Positions 42,101-51,562 of a DNA stretch of 64,000 bases are shown one piece after another. The stretch comes from Cocleimonas sp. (GTDB lineage Bacteria; Pseudomonadota; Gammaproteobacteria; Thiotrichales; Thiotrichaceae). The notes beneath the pieces are model-generated. The model was not told the origin of the DNA. It worked only from the letters and a program-made list of their open reading frames with translations, and made no database searches. The DNA lies in contig JAKIUW010000005.1 of the NCBI GenBank assembly GCA_021647365.1, positions 1-64,000 on the forward strand, written 5' to 3'. How positions within the stretch are numbered: the stretch's first letter is position 1; each line of letters opens with the position of its first letter. A program made the translations under genes and the position numbers.

Positions 42101-44374
42101 ATGGGCTTTTTGAGTGTATCTAAAATAATAAAACAAACAACAAAACCATCTGTAAACAAATCTATAAACCAATGCATAAAAAGAAAGGCAAAAAAGGCTT
42201 ATTTAGCAGCTTTGTTAGTTGCAATATTGTCTAGTGTGCCAGTGATGGCTGAAGAATCTGCACAAATTAATCTGCGTGATGTGGAAATTCCAACACTGAT
42301 TGAAACCGTGTCACGTATCACAGGCAAAAATTTTGTGGTTGACCCGCGTGTAAAGGGGAAAGTTACGGTAATCACCAACAGTGATATGGATGCGGATGAA
42401 TTATACGAAACGTTCTTGTCAATTCTTCAAGTACATGGGTTTTCTGCCGTACCCTCTGGTGCAAATTTAATTAAAGTTGTTCCTTCTAACCAAGCTAAAC
42501 AGCAACCTGTTCCTGTTATTGGTGAAGATGAGGAGAAAAAACCAAGAAGAAAGCGTGTTAAACGCAATGCAGATGAGTTGATTACACGCGTCATCCGTGT
42601 GGAGCATGTGCCAGCCGCGATGCTAGTTCCTATTTTGCGCCCATTAGTTCCCAGTACAGGGCAACTACAGGCTTATGGGCCAAGTAATACGATTTTGATC
42701 TCTGACCGAGCCGCCAATATTGAACGTTTGGTTAAAGTAATCAAGCGTATGGATCGTGCAGATGATGAAGAATTAGAAGTTATTCCGTTAAAATTTGCAT
42801 CCGCAAAAGACTTGGCGCAGACGATTCAAACCTTACAAAAATCTTCCATCAAAGGTGCTAAATCCAAAAATAGAGTATCTGCAGATGTTCGCACCAATAG
42901 CTTGTTATTAAGTGGTGATAAATCATCAAGACAACAAGTAAGGAAAATAATAACAAAACTTGATACCTATCAGAGAGTAGAAGAGAAAACTAAAGTTATT
43001 TACTTAAAGTATGCCAAGGCAGTCGATCTTGCTCAGGTGTTAACAGGTTTCTCTAAAACACAGAAAACTACCCGCGCGACTAAGAAAGGAGCGGCAGGCA
43101 CACAAACCGCACAAGTAGATATTCAAGCGGATGATGCAACAAATTCTCTAATTATTACGGCAGAAGCTGATGTGCATAAGAATCTTGCAAAGGTGATTGC
43201 GCGTTTGGATGTACGTCGTGCGCAAGTTTTGGTTGAAGCAATTATTGCTGAGGTTTCGTTTGATTTATCAAAGACGTTAGGCTCCAGCCTTGGTTTTAGT
43301 ATGACAAAAGGTCTTTTGGGTGGTTCAGGCACTGTTGCAGGTGTTGGTGCATTATTAAATGTATTTGCAGGTGGTGCAAATTCTGCGGCAGGTGTTGTTC
43401 CTCCGTCAGGTGGCGGGCGATTAGGGTTGGTTGACAATTTAGGGAAAAATAAATTTGGCTTACTAATTGATGCATTAAAAGGCGATGGTGCAACCAATAT
43501 TCTTTCAACCCCAACGGTTGTGGCTTTAGATAACCAAGAAGCAACTTTGGTTGTTGGCGAAAATGTTCCTTTTGTGACAGGCAGTTATACTTCTACTGGA
43601 GGCAATAATAATGGAGGAACGAGTTCTTCACCATCGAATCCTTTCCAAACTATCGAACGAAAAGATGTGGGTATTACATTAAAGATTAAGCCTCAAATCA
43701 ATGATGGTAGTAGCATTCGTCTGGATATTGAGCAAGAAGTTTCAAGCCTTAGTTCATCTAGTACTTCCGCATCTGACCTAATTACTAATAAACGTTCGAT
43801 TAATACCAGTGTAATGGTTGAAGACGGACAGGTACTTGTTCTAGGGGGGTTGATGCAAGATACTTTTAGAGATCAGATTACGAAAGTACCTGTATTGGGC
43901 AATATTCCTATTGTGGGTAAATTGTTTCGAAGTAGTACGACCAAAAAAGCTAAAAAGAACTTAATGGTATTTATCCACCCTGTTATTATGCGCGATGTGT
44001 TAAGTGGGGATCACTATACACGCCAAAAATACAATAAGTTGAGGAAAGCACAAGTAGACTCAGCTGTTACTAGGCGTGGCATTTTGTCGCAAAAGGCGGC
44101 AGTATTCCCAACAAATATAAAATGGGGTTTAGTGCAACATTTAACACAAGCACAGAAAAAGCAGATTATCATTCGTGAACAGCAACAGCGTGTTTTAGCG
44201 CATAATCGTAAAATCCAGCAGGGACGATTGGCGCAACAAGAAAAGAATAGAATGGTACAACAGCGTAGAGCTTCAGCGGTCCAAGCTAAAAGTCGCCCAG
44301 AGGTTCGCCCATATAATCCATCAGGGAAAATTCCCGATAGATTAAGAAATGTGATGCCTCCGAAACGTAACTAA
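42101..44374 (+). CDS. gspD: Type II secretion system secretin GspD
   Basis: GspD forms the outer-membrane channel. The 757-residue precursor has an unusually long N-terminal region before the signal helix (AYLAALLVAILSSVPVMA, near residues 32-50). Domains in order are N0 (residues 52-130), N1-N3 repeats and the secretin domain with VPVLGNIPIVGKLFRS. After it comes an unusual Gln/Arg-rich extension of about 110 residues, possibly a pilotin-binding S-domain plus tail. gspC is absent upstream. It is the first gene of gspD-E-F. Confidence 0.95.
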   Translation: MGFLSVSKIIKQTTKPSVNKSINQCIKRKAKKAYLAALLVAILSSVPVMAEESAQINLRDVEIPTLIETVSRITGKNFVVDPRVKGKVTVITNSDMDADELYETFLSILQVHGFSAVPSGANLIKVVPSNQAKQQPVPVIGEDEEKKPRRKRVKRNADELITRVIRVEHVPAAMLVPILRPLVPSTGQLQAYGPSNTILISDRAANIERLVKVIKRMDRADDEELEVIPLKFASAKDLAQTIQTLQKSSIKGAKSKNRVSADVRTNSLLLSGDKSSRQQVRKIITKLDTYQRVEEKTKVIYLKYAKAVDLAQVLTGFSKTQKTTRATKKGAAGTQTAQVDIQADDATNSLIITAEADVHKNLAKVIARLDVRRAQVLVEAIIAEVSFDLSKTLGSSLGFSMTKGLLGGSGTVAGVGALLNVFAGGANSAAGVVPPSGGGRLGLVDNLGKNKFGLLIDALKGDGATNILSTPTVVALDNQEATLVVGENVPFVTGSYTSTGGNNNGGTSSSPSNPFQTIERKDVGITLKIKPQINDGSSIRLDIEQEVSSLSSSSTSASDLITNKRSINTSVMVEDGQVLVLGGLMQDTFRDQITKVPVLGNIPIVGKLFRSSTTKKAKKNLMVFIHPVIMRDVLSGDHYTRQKYNKLRKAQVDSAVTRRGILSQKAAVFPTNIKWGLVQHLTQAQKKQIIIREQQQRVLAHNRKIQQGRLAQQEKNRMVQQRRASAVQAKSRPEVRPYNPSGKIPDRLRNVMPPKRN

Positions 44375-44389
44375 TTAAATAAAAATAAA

Positions 44390-45970
44390 ATGAACGAATC
44401 AGAAAATAATACTGTTGGTATAGCGTTACACACTGTTGACGGAGCAGAAGTGGGGCCCCCAAATTTTGTGGACTTCCCTTATAGCTTCGCTAAACGTAAC
44501 GGTGTGGTATTGCAACGTGGCACAATTAGTGATGCAGCTAACGGTGCTGAAAGCAGACTCATTGTTCACTATAAAAAAGGCCTAACCCCCATAATCGCCA
44601 ATGAAGTAAATCGTTTCTTAGAAGCAGATGCTACTTTTAAATTGATGGAGAGCGATGAGTTTGAACGTACCCTAGCTAGACAGTACGACAACAGTGGCGC
44701 AGGTGCGAGCGCCATGATGGACGATATTGGTGAGGAGCTAGATCTCAATGACGTTGCAGATTCTTTACCAGAACCTGAAGATTTATTAGAATCAGAAGAT
44801 GATGCGCCGATTATTCGTCTTATCAATGCATTATTGACTCAAGCAGTTAAAGAAAATGCCTCAGATATTCATATTGAAACCTATGAGAACCGCATGGTAG
44901 TTCGTATGCGTGTCGATGGTGTTTTACGTGAAATTTTAGAGCCACCGCGTTCACTCGCAGCTTTGGTTATTTCTCGTATTAAAGTAATGGCAAAGCTGGA
45001 TATTGCTGAAAAACGTGTTCCTCAGGATGGTCGTATATCACTGCGCGTTGCAGGTCGTGGGGTTGATGTGCGTGTCTCTACCTTGCCATCAGGTCACAAT
45101 GAACGTGTGGTAATGCGCTTGTTAGATAAATCAGCAGGGCGCTTAAATCTTGAGCATTTGGGAATGGACCCTGTTACTCAAGAACGCTTAAAAGAACTTA
45201 TTAAGAAACCGCATGGCATTATCTTGGTTACAGGTCCAACAGGTTCAGGTAAAACAACAACGCTTTATGCGGCGCTAACAAATTTGAATGAAACCAGTAG
45301 AAATATTCTAACGGTAGAAGATCCGATAGAGTATTACATCGATGGAATAGGGCAAACTCAGGTCAATAATAAAGTGGATATGAGTTTTGCGCGTGGCTTA
45401 AGAGCTATTCTGCGTCAAGACCCCGATGTGGTAATGATTGGTGAGATTCGTGACCTTGAAACAGCCGAAATTGCAGTACAAGCATCGCTTACAGGTCACT
45501 TAGTCTTCTCAACTTTGCATACTAATACAGCTGTCGGCGCAGTAACGCGTTTACGTGATATGGGTGTTGAACCTTTTCTTTTATCGTCTAGTTTGATTGG
45601 TGTGATTGCACAGCGATTAGTACGTTTATTGTGTGAAGATTGTCGTGTGGCTTATACCCCAGATCATGCGGAATGTGAATTGATAAACATCGATCCTAGC
45701 AAGCCTCCTGTGCTTTACCACCCTAAAGGATGCGCAGCTTGTGGTCATACAGGCTATGCAGGTCGAAATGGTATTTATGAGTTTGTAGAGATTGATGATA
45801 CAACGCGCAATATGATTCATGATGGAGCAAGCGAACAGCTAGTTGAAGATTATGTGCATCAGCGAGTCCCGACGATACGCCAAGATGGTATGCGCTTGGT
45901 CGTCACTGGTAGAACATCACTGGAAGAAGTATTGCGTGTTACTCGTGAAGACAAGAAGCTCTCTAACTAA
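44390..45970 (+). CDS. gspE: Type II secretion system ATPase GspE
   Basis: GspE powers pseudopilus assembly from the cytoplasmic face. The 526-residue protein has Walker A GPTGSGKTTTL near residue 281-291, Asp box VEDPIEYYIDG, Walker B VVMIGEIRDLETAEIA, and a four-Cys zinc domain (CEDC and CAAC, with about 35 residues between them). It is 15 bp after gspD and 3 bp before gspF, so cotranslated. Confidence 0.96.
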   Translation: MNESENNTVGIALHTVDGAEVGPPNFVDFPYSFAKRNGVVLQRGTISDAANGAESRLIVHYKKGLTPIIANEVNRFLEADATFKLMESDEFERTLARQYDNSGAGASAMMDDIGEELDLNDVADSLPEPEDLLESEDDAPIIRLINALLTQAVKENASDIHIETYENRMVVRMRVDGVLREILEPPRSLAALVISRIKVMAKLDIAEKRVPQDGRISLRVAGRGVDVRVSTLPSGHNERVVMRLLDKSAGRLNLEHLGMDPVTQERLKELIKKPHGIILVTGPTGSGKTTTLYAALTNLNETSRNILTVEDPIEYYIDGIGQTQVNNKVDMSFARGLRAILRQDPDVVMIGEIRDLETAEIAVQASLTGHLVFSTLHTNTAVGAVTRLRDMGVEPFLLSSSLIGVIAQRLVRLLCEDCRVAYTPDHAECELINIDPSKPPVLYHPKGCAACGHTGYAGRNGIYEFVEIDDTTRNMIHDGASEQLVEDYVHQRVPTIRQDGMRLVVTGRTSLEEVLRVTREDKKLSN

Positions 45971-45973
45971 CTC

Positions 45974-47188
45974 ATGCCCGCTTTTGAATACACAGCTTTA
46001 AATGCTAAGGGTAAAGAAGAGACAGGCATTCTGGATGGTGATAATGCACGACAAGTTCGTCAGTTATTACGTGATAGCAATCTCACTCCATTAGAAGTTA
46101 ATCAGGTTGAAAAATCTGAACGTAGCGGGAGCAATACGGTTCGCAGAGCAGGGCGTGTAAAAGCGGCTGAACTTGCTTTACTCACACGTCAACTTGCCAC
46201 CTTAGTGCAGTCAGGCTCTCCACTGGAAGAAGCCTTAGCCACTACTGCTAAACAAACCGAAAAGAAAAATATAAAGCATATACTCTCTGCTGTTCGTACA
46301 CGTGTGGTTGAAGGTTACTCTTTAGCTGATGGCTTAAAAACCTACCCTTCTGTTTTTCCTGATATGTATCGAGCGACTATTTCAGCAGGCGAGCAATCGG
46401 GTCATTTAGATGCTGTATTAGAGCGTATGGCAGATTACACCGAGTCACGTCAAGAAACCCAGCAACGTATTGCTAATGCGATGTTTTACCCTGTGATACT
46501 CACTATTGTATCGATTGCGATTGTTGCTGGTTTATTGGGTTTTATCGTACCTAAAATTATTGATGTGTTTGAAAATATGGGGCAAGAGCTTCCCGCCATG
46601 ACACGTGGACTTATTACGGTTAGTGATTTTGTGCGTGATTATGGTCTCTATATCGCCGCGGTATTAGTGATTCTCTTTATACTCTTTAAACAAATGATTA
46701 AAATTCCCAAGTGGCGGATGGTTTATCATCGCTTTGTTCTGAAGTTACCCATAATTAAAAAAATGGTGCGTGGTTTGAATACAGCGCGTTTTGCGAGAAC
46801 GTTGAGTATACTTGCGTCCAGCGGTGTGCCGATACTAGATGCTATGTCTATCTCTGCAAAAGTGGTGCAAAACCTTCCTATGCGGCAAGCGGTCGAAGAG
46901 GCGGCGCGTAAAGTGCGAGAAGGAAAGGCGATTAACCGAGCTTTGGATCAGTCAGGTTATTTCCCACCCATGACGGTACATTTGATTGCCAGCGGTGAAA
47001 GCAGTGGCAAACTGGATGAAATGTTAGAGCGTGCTGCTGTGCAGCAAGAGCGTGAAACAGATTCTATGTTAACGAATATTCTGGGCTTATTTGAGCCAAT
47101 ACTTATTTTGGTTATGGGGGGTGTTGTCTTATTGATTGTTTTATCAATATTACTACCCATTCTTAATTTGAACCAATTGGTGCAGTAA
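45974..47188 (+). CDS. gspF: Type II secretion system inner-membrane protein GspF
   Basis: The 404-residue platform protein has two repeated cytoplasmic helical domains and three membrane segments (about 170-192, 224-240, 375-398). Family motifs include LTRQLATLVQSGSPLEEAL and LNTARFARTLSILASSGVPILDAM. It interacts with GspE and GspL. gspG-K do not follow; K-N lie about 27 kb to the left on the other strand. Confidence 0.95.
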   Translation: MPAFEYTALNAKGKEETGILDGDNARQVRQLLRDSNLTPLEVNQVEKSERSGSNTVRRAGRVKAAELALLTRQLATLVQSGSPLEEALATTAKQTEKKNIKHILSAVRTRVVEGYSLADGLKTYPSVFPDMYRATISAGEQSGHLDAVLERMADYTESRQETQQRIANAMFYPVILTIVSIAIVAGLLGFIVPKIIDVFENMGQELPAMTRGLITVSDFVRDYGLYIAAVLVILFILFKQMIKIPKWRMVYHRFVLKLPIIKKMVRGLNTARFARTLSILASSGVPILDAMSISAKVVQNLPMRQAVEEAARKVREGKAINRALDQSGYFPPMTVHLIASGESSGKLDEMLERAAVQQERETDSMLTNILGLFEPILILVMGGVVLLIVLSILLPILNLNQLVQ

Positions 47189-47279
47189 AGCTCCATACTA
47201 CTTAGAAAAGAGTATTGAGAAATAGAATACTGAACAAATTGATTTTATTGATTTTTATTTAAGAGAGAAGGAGAGAAAC

Positions 47280-47918
47280 ATGGGTTTTAATTTACGAAAA
47301 ACGTTAAAGAGTCTTTTATTAACCGCGGTATTACTACCTGCAATAGCATTTGCCAATACCGAATTTAAAGGTACAGAAACGGTTAATATAAACCGAGCAG
47401 ATGCAGCAACTTTGGCTGCTTACCTTAAAGGTGTTGGCGTAAACAAAGCAAAAGATATTGTTGCTTATCGTAATAATAACGGTAAATTCAAAAGTATTGA
47501 AGATATAAAGAATGTTCCTGGTGTTGGTGATGAAACGTTTAAAGATAATAAGCGTAAAATGTCTACTTCTCGCGGTAAAACGGTCGCTCCAGAAGGCTAT
47601 AAACTAGGAAAGGCGAGCGGAAAATCGAAGAAGACTTCAACATCGAAGAAGTTGACTACAAAAAAATCAACCAGCACGAAGAAAAGCACTGCTAGCTCAT
47701 CTAAAACAAGTAAGACTAAGACTGCAGTGAAGAAGAAATCATCAACATCTAAGTCGGCTTCAGATAAAAAATCATCGTCAACAAAGCCTAAGAAAAAGCC
47801 TTCTAAGAGCAGTTCAAAGAAGAAAAGTGATAAAAAATCTAAGGCTAAAAAACCTAAGAAAAAAGCTAAAAAGTCTAAAGCTAAAAAGAAGAAAAAGAGC
47901 AAAAAGAAAGATAAGTAA
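47280..47918 (+). CDS. ComEA-like helix-hairpin-helix protein with Lys-rich tail
   Basis: A signal peptide (to about residue 26) leads into a ComEA-type helix-hairpin-helix DNA-binding domain: VNINRADAATLAAYLKGVG, KAKDIVAYRNNNGKFKS and NVPGVGDETF (residues 34-85). Residues 95-212 are almost entirely Lys, Ser and Thr, like histone H1 tails. ComEA proteins bind incoming DNA in the periplasm during competence. The tail is unusual and may increase nonspecific DNA binding or bind the cell surface. It has a strong GAGAAGGAGAG site and is 91 bp after gspF. Confidence 0.85.
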   Translation: MGFNLRKTLKSLLLTAVLLPAIAFANTEFKGTETVNINRADAATLAAYLKGVGVNKAKDIVAYRNNNGKFKSIEDIKNVPGVGDETFKDNKRKMSTSRGKTVAPEGYKLGKASGKSKKTSTSKKLTTKKSTSTKKSTASSSKTSKTKTAVKKKSSTSKSASDKKSSSTKPKKKPSKSSSKKKSDKKSKAKKPKKKAKKSKAKKKKKSKKKDK

Positions 47919-47976
47919 TGTCGTAATTTTTAGCTAAGAGTTCTAGCTGATACTTCTTATCGGTTAAAACAAACTG

Positions 47977-48014
47977 AATAGCCAGTTTCCTGAATAAGGA
48001 ACTGGCTATTTTTT
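47977..48014 (+). terminator. Rho-independent terminator after the ComEA-like gene
   Basis: AATAGCCAGTTTCC pairs with GGAACTGGCTATT and is followed by TTTTT. Confidence 0.93.
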
Positions 48015-48066
48015 ATACAGAAAGGTAATCTACTTTTATTCGAAATAAACACACAAAATAATTAAA

Positions 48067-49128
48067 ATGAAGAATATATTAGTGACTGGCGGTGCAGGGT
48101 ATATAGGCTCGCATACTTGTATCGAGCTTTTAGCAGCGGGCTACACCCCCATTGTTATTGATAATCTTTGCAATAGCTCAACCATCTCTCTGGATAAAGT
48201 TAAACAAATCACAGGAAAGAAAATTACCTTTATAGAAGGTGATGTACGTGATGCAAAATTCTTGGACAGCGTATTTAAGAAATTTAATATTTATGGTGTC
48301 ATCCACTTTGCGGGTTTAAAGGCAGTAGGTGAATCGGTTGAAGAACCTTTCATGTATTACGATAACAATATCGCAGGCAGCATTTGCTTATTTGATGCGA
48401 TGAACCGCAATAATGTAAAACGCATTATTTTTAGTTCTTCAGCAACTGTTTATGGAGACCCTGCAACCGTTCCTATTAAAGAAGACTTTCCTGTTAGTGC
48501 AACTAATCCTTATGGTCGCTCAAAGCTTCATATTGAAGAAATTCTCCAAGATATTTACGTGTCTGATGATCAATGGAATATTGGTCTGCTTCGATACTTT
48601 AATCCTGTTGGTGCGCATAAAAGCGGTTTGATTGGTGAAGATCCTAACGGCATTCCAAATAACCTTATGCCATATATATCAGGTGTTGCTGTGGGTAAAT
48701 ATAAAGAGTTATCAGTATTTGGTGGAAATTATCCAACTCCCGATGGCACAGGTGTACGTGATTATATACATGTGGTCGACTTAGCAAAAGGTCATGTTAA
48801 AGCACTGCAAGCATTTGAGAGTAGTAAGGTTGATAACTTATATACAGTAAATCTGGGGACAGGTATTGGCTATTCGGTACTTGAAATGGTTAAGGCATTC
48901 TCAACAGCATCCAATAAAAAAATAGCTTATAAAATTGTAGCGCGTAGATCAGGCGATATTGCTTGTTGTTACGCTGACCCAACTTTGGCAAAAGAAATGT
49001 TAGGCTGGCAAGCGCAGTACGGCATTCAAGAAATGTGTGATGATACATGGCGTTGGCAAAGTGGCAACCCCGATGGCTATAAAGTAAATGCAGAACCCCA
49101 CTTAATGGTAGAAGACGTTACTGTCTAA
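48067..49128 (+). CDS. galE: UDP-glucose 4-epimerase
   Basis: GalE interconverts UDP-glucose and UDP-galactose for surface polysaccharides. The 353-residue SDR protein has the NAD motif VTGGAGYIGSHT, the catalytic Ser/Tyr region SSSATVYGDP and NPYGRSKLHIE, and DGTGVRDYIHVVDLAKGH. It is 12-15 residues longer than E. coli GalE at the C-terminus. It precedes the Wza-like lipoprotein by 40 bp. Confidence 0.95.
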   Translation: MKNILVTGGAGYIGSHTCIELLAAGYTPIVIDNLCNSSTISLDKVKQITGKKITFIEGDVRDAKFLDSVFKKFNIYGVIHFAGLKAVGESVEEPFMYYDNNIAGSICLFDAMNRNNVKRIIFSSSATVYGDPATVPIKEDFPVSATNPYGRSKLHIEEILQDIYVSDDQWNIGLLRYFNPVGAHKSGLIGEDPNGIPNNLMPYISGVAVGKYKELSVFGGNYPTPDGTGVRDYIHVVDLAKGHVKALQAFESSKVDNLYTVNLGTGIGYSVLEMVKAFSTASNKKIAYKIVARRSGDIACCYADPTLAKEMLGWQAQYGIQEMCDDTWRWQSGNPDGYKVNAEPHLMVEDVTV

Positions 49129-49168
49129 GCTATTAGAACTTAGCAAGAATTAGAGAGAGGAAACATTC

Positions 49169-49957
49169 GTGAAAACATTAATATTAACATTAGCAGCAAA
49201 GAGTAGGGCGATATTGGCGCTCGTATCAATATCACTTCTTAGTGCTTGTTCGAGCTTATCACCTCAACCACCAACAGCGGCTGAGACAGCAATGGCGGCA
49301 AGGTCAGTTGCAGTGCTCAATCAAGCCCCTGTAGGCGCTGTACCGCAATATGCGGTAAATGATGCGCGAGTAGCTACTAAGATTGCTTATCGACCTGCTA
49401 TATCGGCAACTATTTCACCACAAGACACACTGGATATTAACGTCTTTAAAGTGGCGGATTTGTCGGCAAAAGCACTTAAAGTGGAATCAAACGGCGCTAT
49501 TTCCCTACCTTTAATAGGTTCTGTACGAGTAGCAGGTTTGAGTATTGGGCAAGCAGAGCAACTTATCACGCAAAAGCTTTCGCAATATATGCAAGCACCT
49601 AAAGTTAGCGTTGTTCGCACCGATACAGCGGTATCAAAAAGAGTGACAGTAGAAGGTGAAGTAAGAACACCTGGTGTTTTCCCCATAAAAGGAAACTTGA
49701 GCTTTTTACAAGCTATCGCGATGGCACAGGGTTTAACAGACCTTGCAGACTCTCGAAGTGTTTTGTTCTTTCGTGACGGTCAACAACATGCGGTAAGTTT
49801 AGACTTAGTACGAACGGGGAGAATCGCTGACCCAATATTGCGCGGTGACGATCGAATTGTCGTACTGAAAGATAATGCAAAAGTGAGAGAGAAGAAAGTC
49901 ATTGATTACCTTCCTGCGGTCATCGCACCCCTCTCGTTATTCGGTGTCGGAGGCTAG
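49169..49957 (+). CDS. Polysaccharide export lipoprotein (Wza/KpsD-like)
   Basis: The 262-residue precursor starts at GTG with AGAGAGAGGAAAC upstream. The lipobox is LLSAC (near residue 26). Next come a poly_export domain (ISPQDTLDINVFKVADLSAK; LPLIGSVRVAGLSIGQAE) and an SLBB domain (RVTVEGEVRTPGVFPI). It is shorter than E. coli Wza and may lack the amphipathic helix barrel, although the last residues are hydrophobic. No other capsule genes follow. Confidence 0.88.
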   Translation: MKTLILTLAAKSRAILALVSISLLSACSSLSPQPPTAAETAMAARSVAVLNQAPVGAVPQYAVNDARVATKIAYRPAISATISPQDTLDINVFKVADLSAKALKVESNGAISLPLIGSVRVAGLSIGQAEQLITQKLSQYMQAPKVSVVRTDTAVSKRVTVEGEVRTPGVFPIKGNLSFLQAIAMAQGLTDLADSRSVLFFRDGQQHAVSLDLVRTGRIADPILRGDDRIVVLKDNAKVREKKVIDYLPAVIAPLSLFGVGG

Positions 49958-49984
49958 AGTACTTAGATACTGCTAATATTTAAT

Positions 49985-50014
49985 AAAAGAGCCGATAATT
50001 TATCGGCTCTTTTT
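49985..50014 (+). terminator. Rho-independent terminator after the Wza-like gene
   Basis: AAAAGAGCCGATA and TATCGGCTCTTTTT form the hairpin and T-tract. Confidence 0.93.
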
Positions 50015-50036
50015 GTATGAGAATAGTGAATATAAG

Positions 50037-50100
50037 AAGCACACCCCCCCACTTTTACATGATGTTTATAAACATGCTGTAAAAGTGGGGGGGTGTGCTT
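50037..50100. repeat. G-run dispersed repeat, inverted pair
   Basis: Reverse unit 50037-50061 and forward unit 50077-50100 face each other; the centre (ATGTTTATAAACATG) is itself palindromic. It lies between convergent genes, 9 bp past the yajR stop. Confidence 0.97.
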
Positions 50101-50108
50101 CTATTTAT

Positions 50109-51467
50109 TTATTCTTGTCCCATTGAAAAGCTTTCAAGTTGTTTGGTATCCAACACAAGCTTATCAATCTTCAAATACGCAATGCCTTCTTCCGCAGAGA
50201 TAGCGACTTGCTTCACGCCTTTAATAGCAAGCAACTGTTGTGTAGTTTTTTCAAAATCAGATAGCCATTCATCTTTTAATTTTAGTATTTGGCTTTTGTA
50301 AAAATCAGGTTTTGGCAAACTAAACGCGACGATCAATAATAATGCCGACATAATTGCGCCAAAGATAAATACGCCTGAAGTTCCCCATTGTTGAAGCACT
50401 AATCCACCGACGGCACCACCCACAAAAATACCGAAGAACTGTGAAGTTGAATACACTCCCATCGCTGTGCCTTTATTATTTACATTCGAGTATTTGGCAA
50501 CTAATGATGGTTGTACAGCTTCTAAAAAGTTGAATCCAATAAAGAAGAGTAGAAAGGCAAACATCAGTGGATAAAAACTGAATTGGCTGATGCCCAGCAA
50601 GCCTTGTGATAACAATAGCAAGACCACAGCAATAATAAATACGCTTTTAATCTTACGATACTTCTCGGCAATAATAATCATCGGCAATGAAAAAATGATT
50701 GATACTGCTAAAACGGGCAGGTAAATCTTCCAGTGGTCGGTGCTATCAAGATGCAGTTGATCTCTAAAAATTAGAGGCAATACGCTAAAATTAGCTGTCA
50801 TTAAAAGGTGTAGTAAGAACACACTAGCATTCATTCTCAATAAGGTACCTTCCTTGAGAACAGGTCTTATACAAGCCCCAATAATGCCTGCATCGCGATG
50901 TATTTTGGTTTGTTTGGGGGTAGGGACGGTGAATGTGATTAGCAATATTCCAATCACAGCAAGTAGTGCTGTTGTCCAAAAAACCCCAGAAAGCCCCGAC
51001 CATTGACTAATGAGTGGCCCAAGAACCATAGCCACGGCAAAGGCAATTCCAATGCTCATACCAATAGCTGCCATAACTTTTGCGCGATGGTCCTCACGGC
51101 TTAAGTCAGCAGCCAAAGCCATTGTGGTTGCAGCGATAGCGCCACTGCCTTGAATAGCTCGCCCGATAATAATGATGTAAATATTATCTGATAACGCGGC
51201 GATAACACTGCCTAATGCAAAAACTAATAACCCCCCGATAATGACAGGTTTACGCCCGATTTTATCGGAAAGTAAACCAAGTGGAATCTGGAATACCGCT
51301 TGGGTTAAGCCGTATATGCCAATGGCTAAGCCGATTAAAAAAGGTGTTGCGTTATTTAGCTCTTTGGCAAATAACGGCAGAATGGGGAGAATCATGAATA
51401 GTCCAAGCATGCGCACAGCAAATACTGCGGCCAGAGAGGCGGCTGTTCGTTTTTCTAAACTATTCAT
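50109..51467 (-). CDS. yajR: MFS transporter YajR-like
   Basis: The 452-residue protein has 12 membrane segments, motif A GLLSDKIGRKPVI, and a soluble C-terminal ferredoxin-like domain (residues 400-445, LLAIKGVKQVAISAEEGIAYLKI), which matches the YAM domain of YajR. The substrate is unknown; export of small molecules is presumed. It is divergent from uvrA, as in pseudomonads where this MFS gene sits between uvrA and ssb. Confidence 0.88.
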   Translation of the reverse strand: MNSLEKRTAASLAAVFAVRMLGLFMILPILPLFAKELNNATPFLIGLAIGIYGLTQAVFQIPLGLLSDKIGRKPVIIGGLLVFALGSVIAALSDNIYIIIIGRAIQGSGAIAATTMALAADLSREDHRAKVMAAIGMSIGIAFAVAMVLGPLISQWSGLSGVFWTTALLAVIGILLITFTVPTPKQTKIHRDAGIIGACIRPVLKEGTLLRMNASVFLLHLLMTANFSVLPLIFRDQLHLDSTDHWKIYLPVLAVSIIFSLPMIIIAEKYRKIKSVFIIAVVLLLLSQGLLGISQFSFYPLMFAFLLFFIGFNFLEAVQPSLVAKYSNVNNKGTAMGVYSTSQFFGIFVGGAVGGLVLQQWGTSGVFIFGAIMSALLLIVAFSLPKPDFYKSQILKLKDEWLSDFEKTTQQLLAIKGVKQVAISAEEGIAYLKIDKLVLDTKQLESFSMGQE

Positions 51468-51562
51468 AAATATAAACGTTGCACTTTCTAGATTAAGACA
51501 GCGATAATATCAGATTCCCCCAATGTTAAAATTGATTTCTGGCAATACGAGTTTCAACATAA

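Noticed and set aside
47597..47902. A 101-codon minus-strand frame opposite the Lys-rich tail (Phe/Leu/Asp-rich)
   Set aside because: It is a shadow of the AAG/AAA-rich coding sequence.
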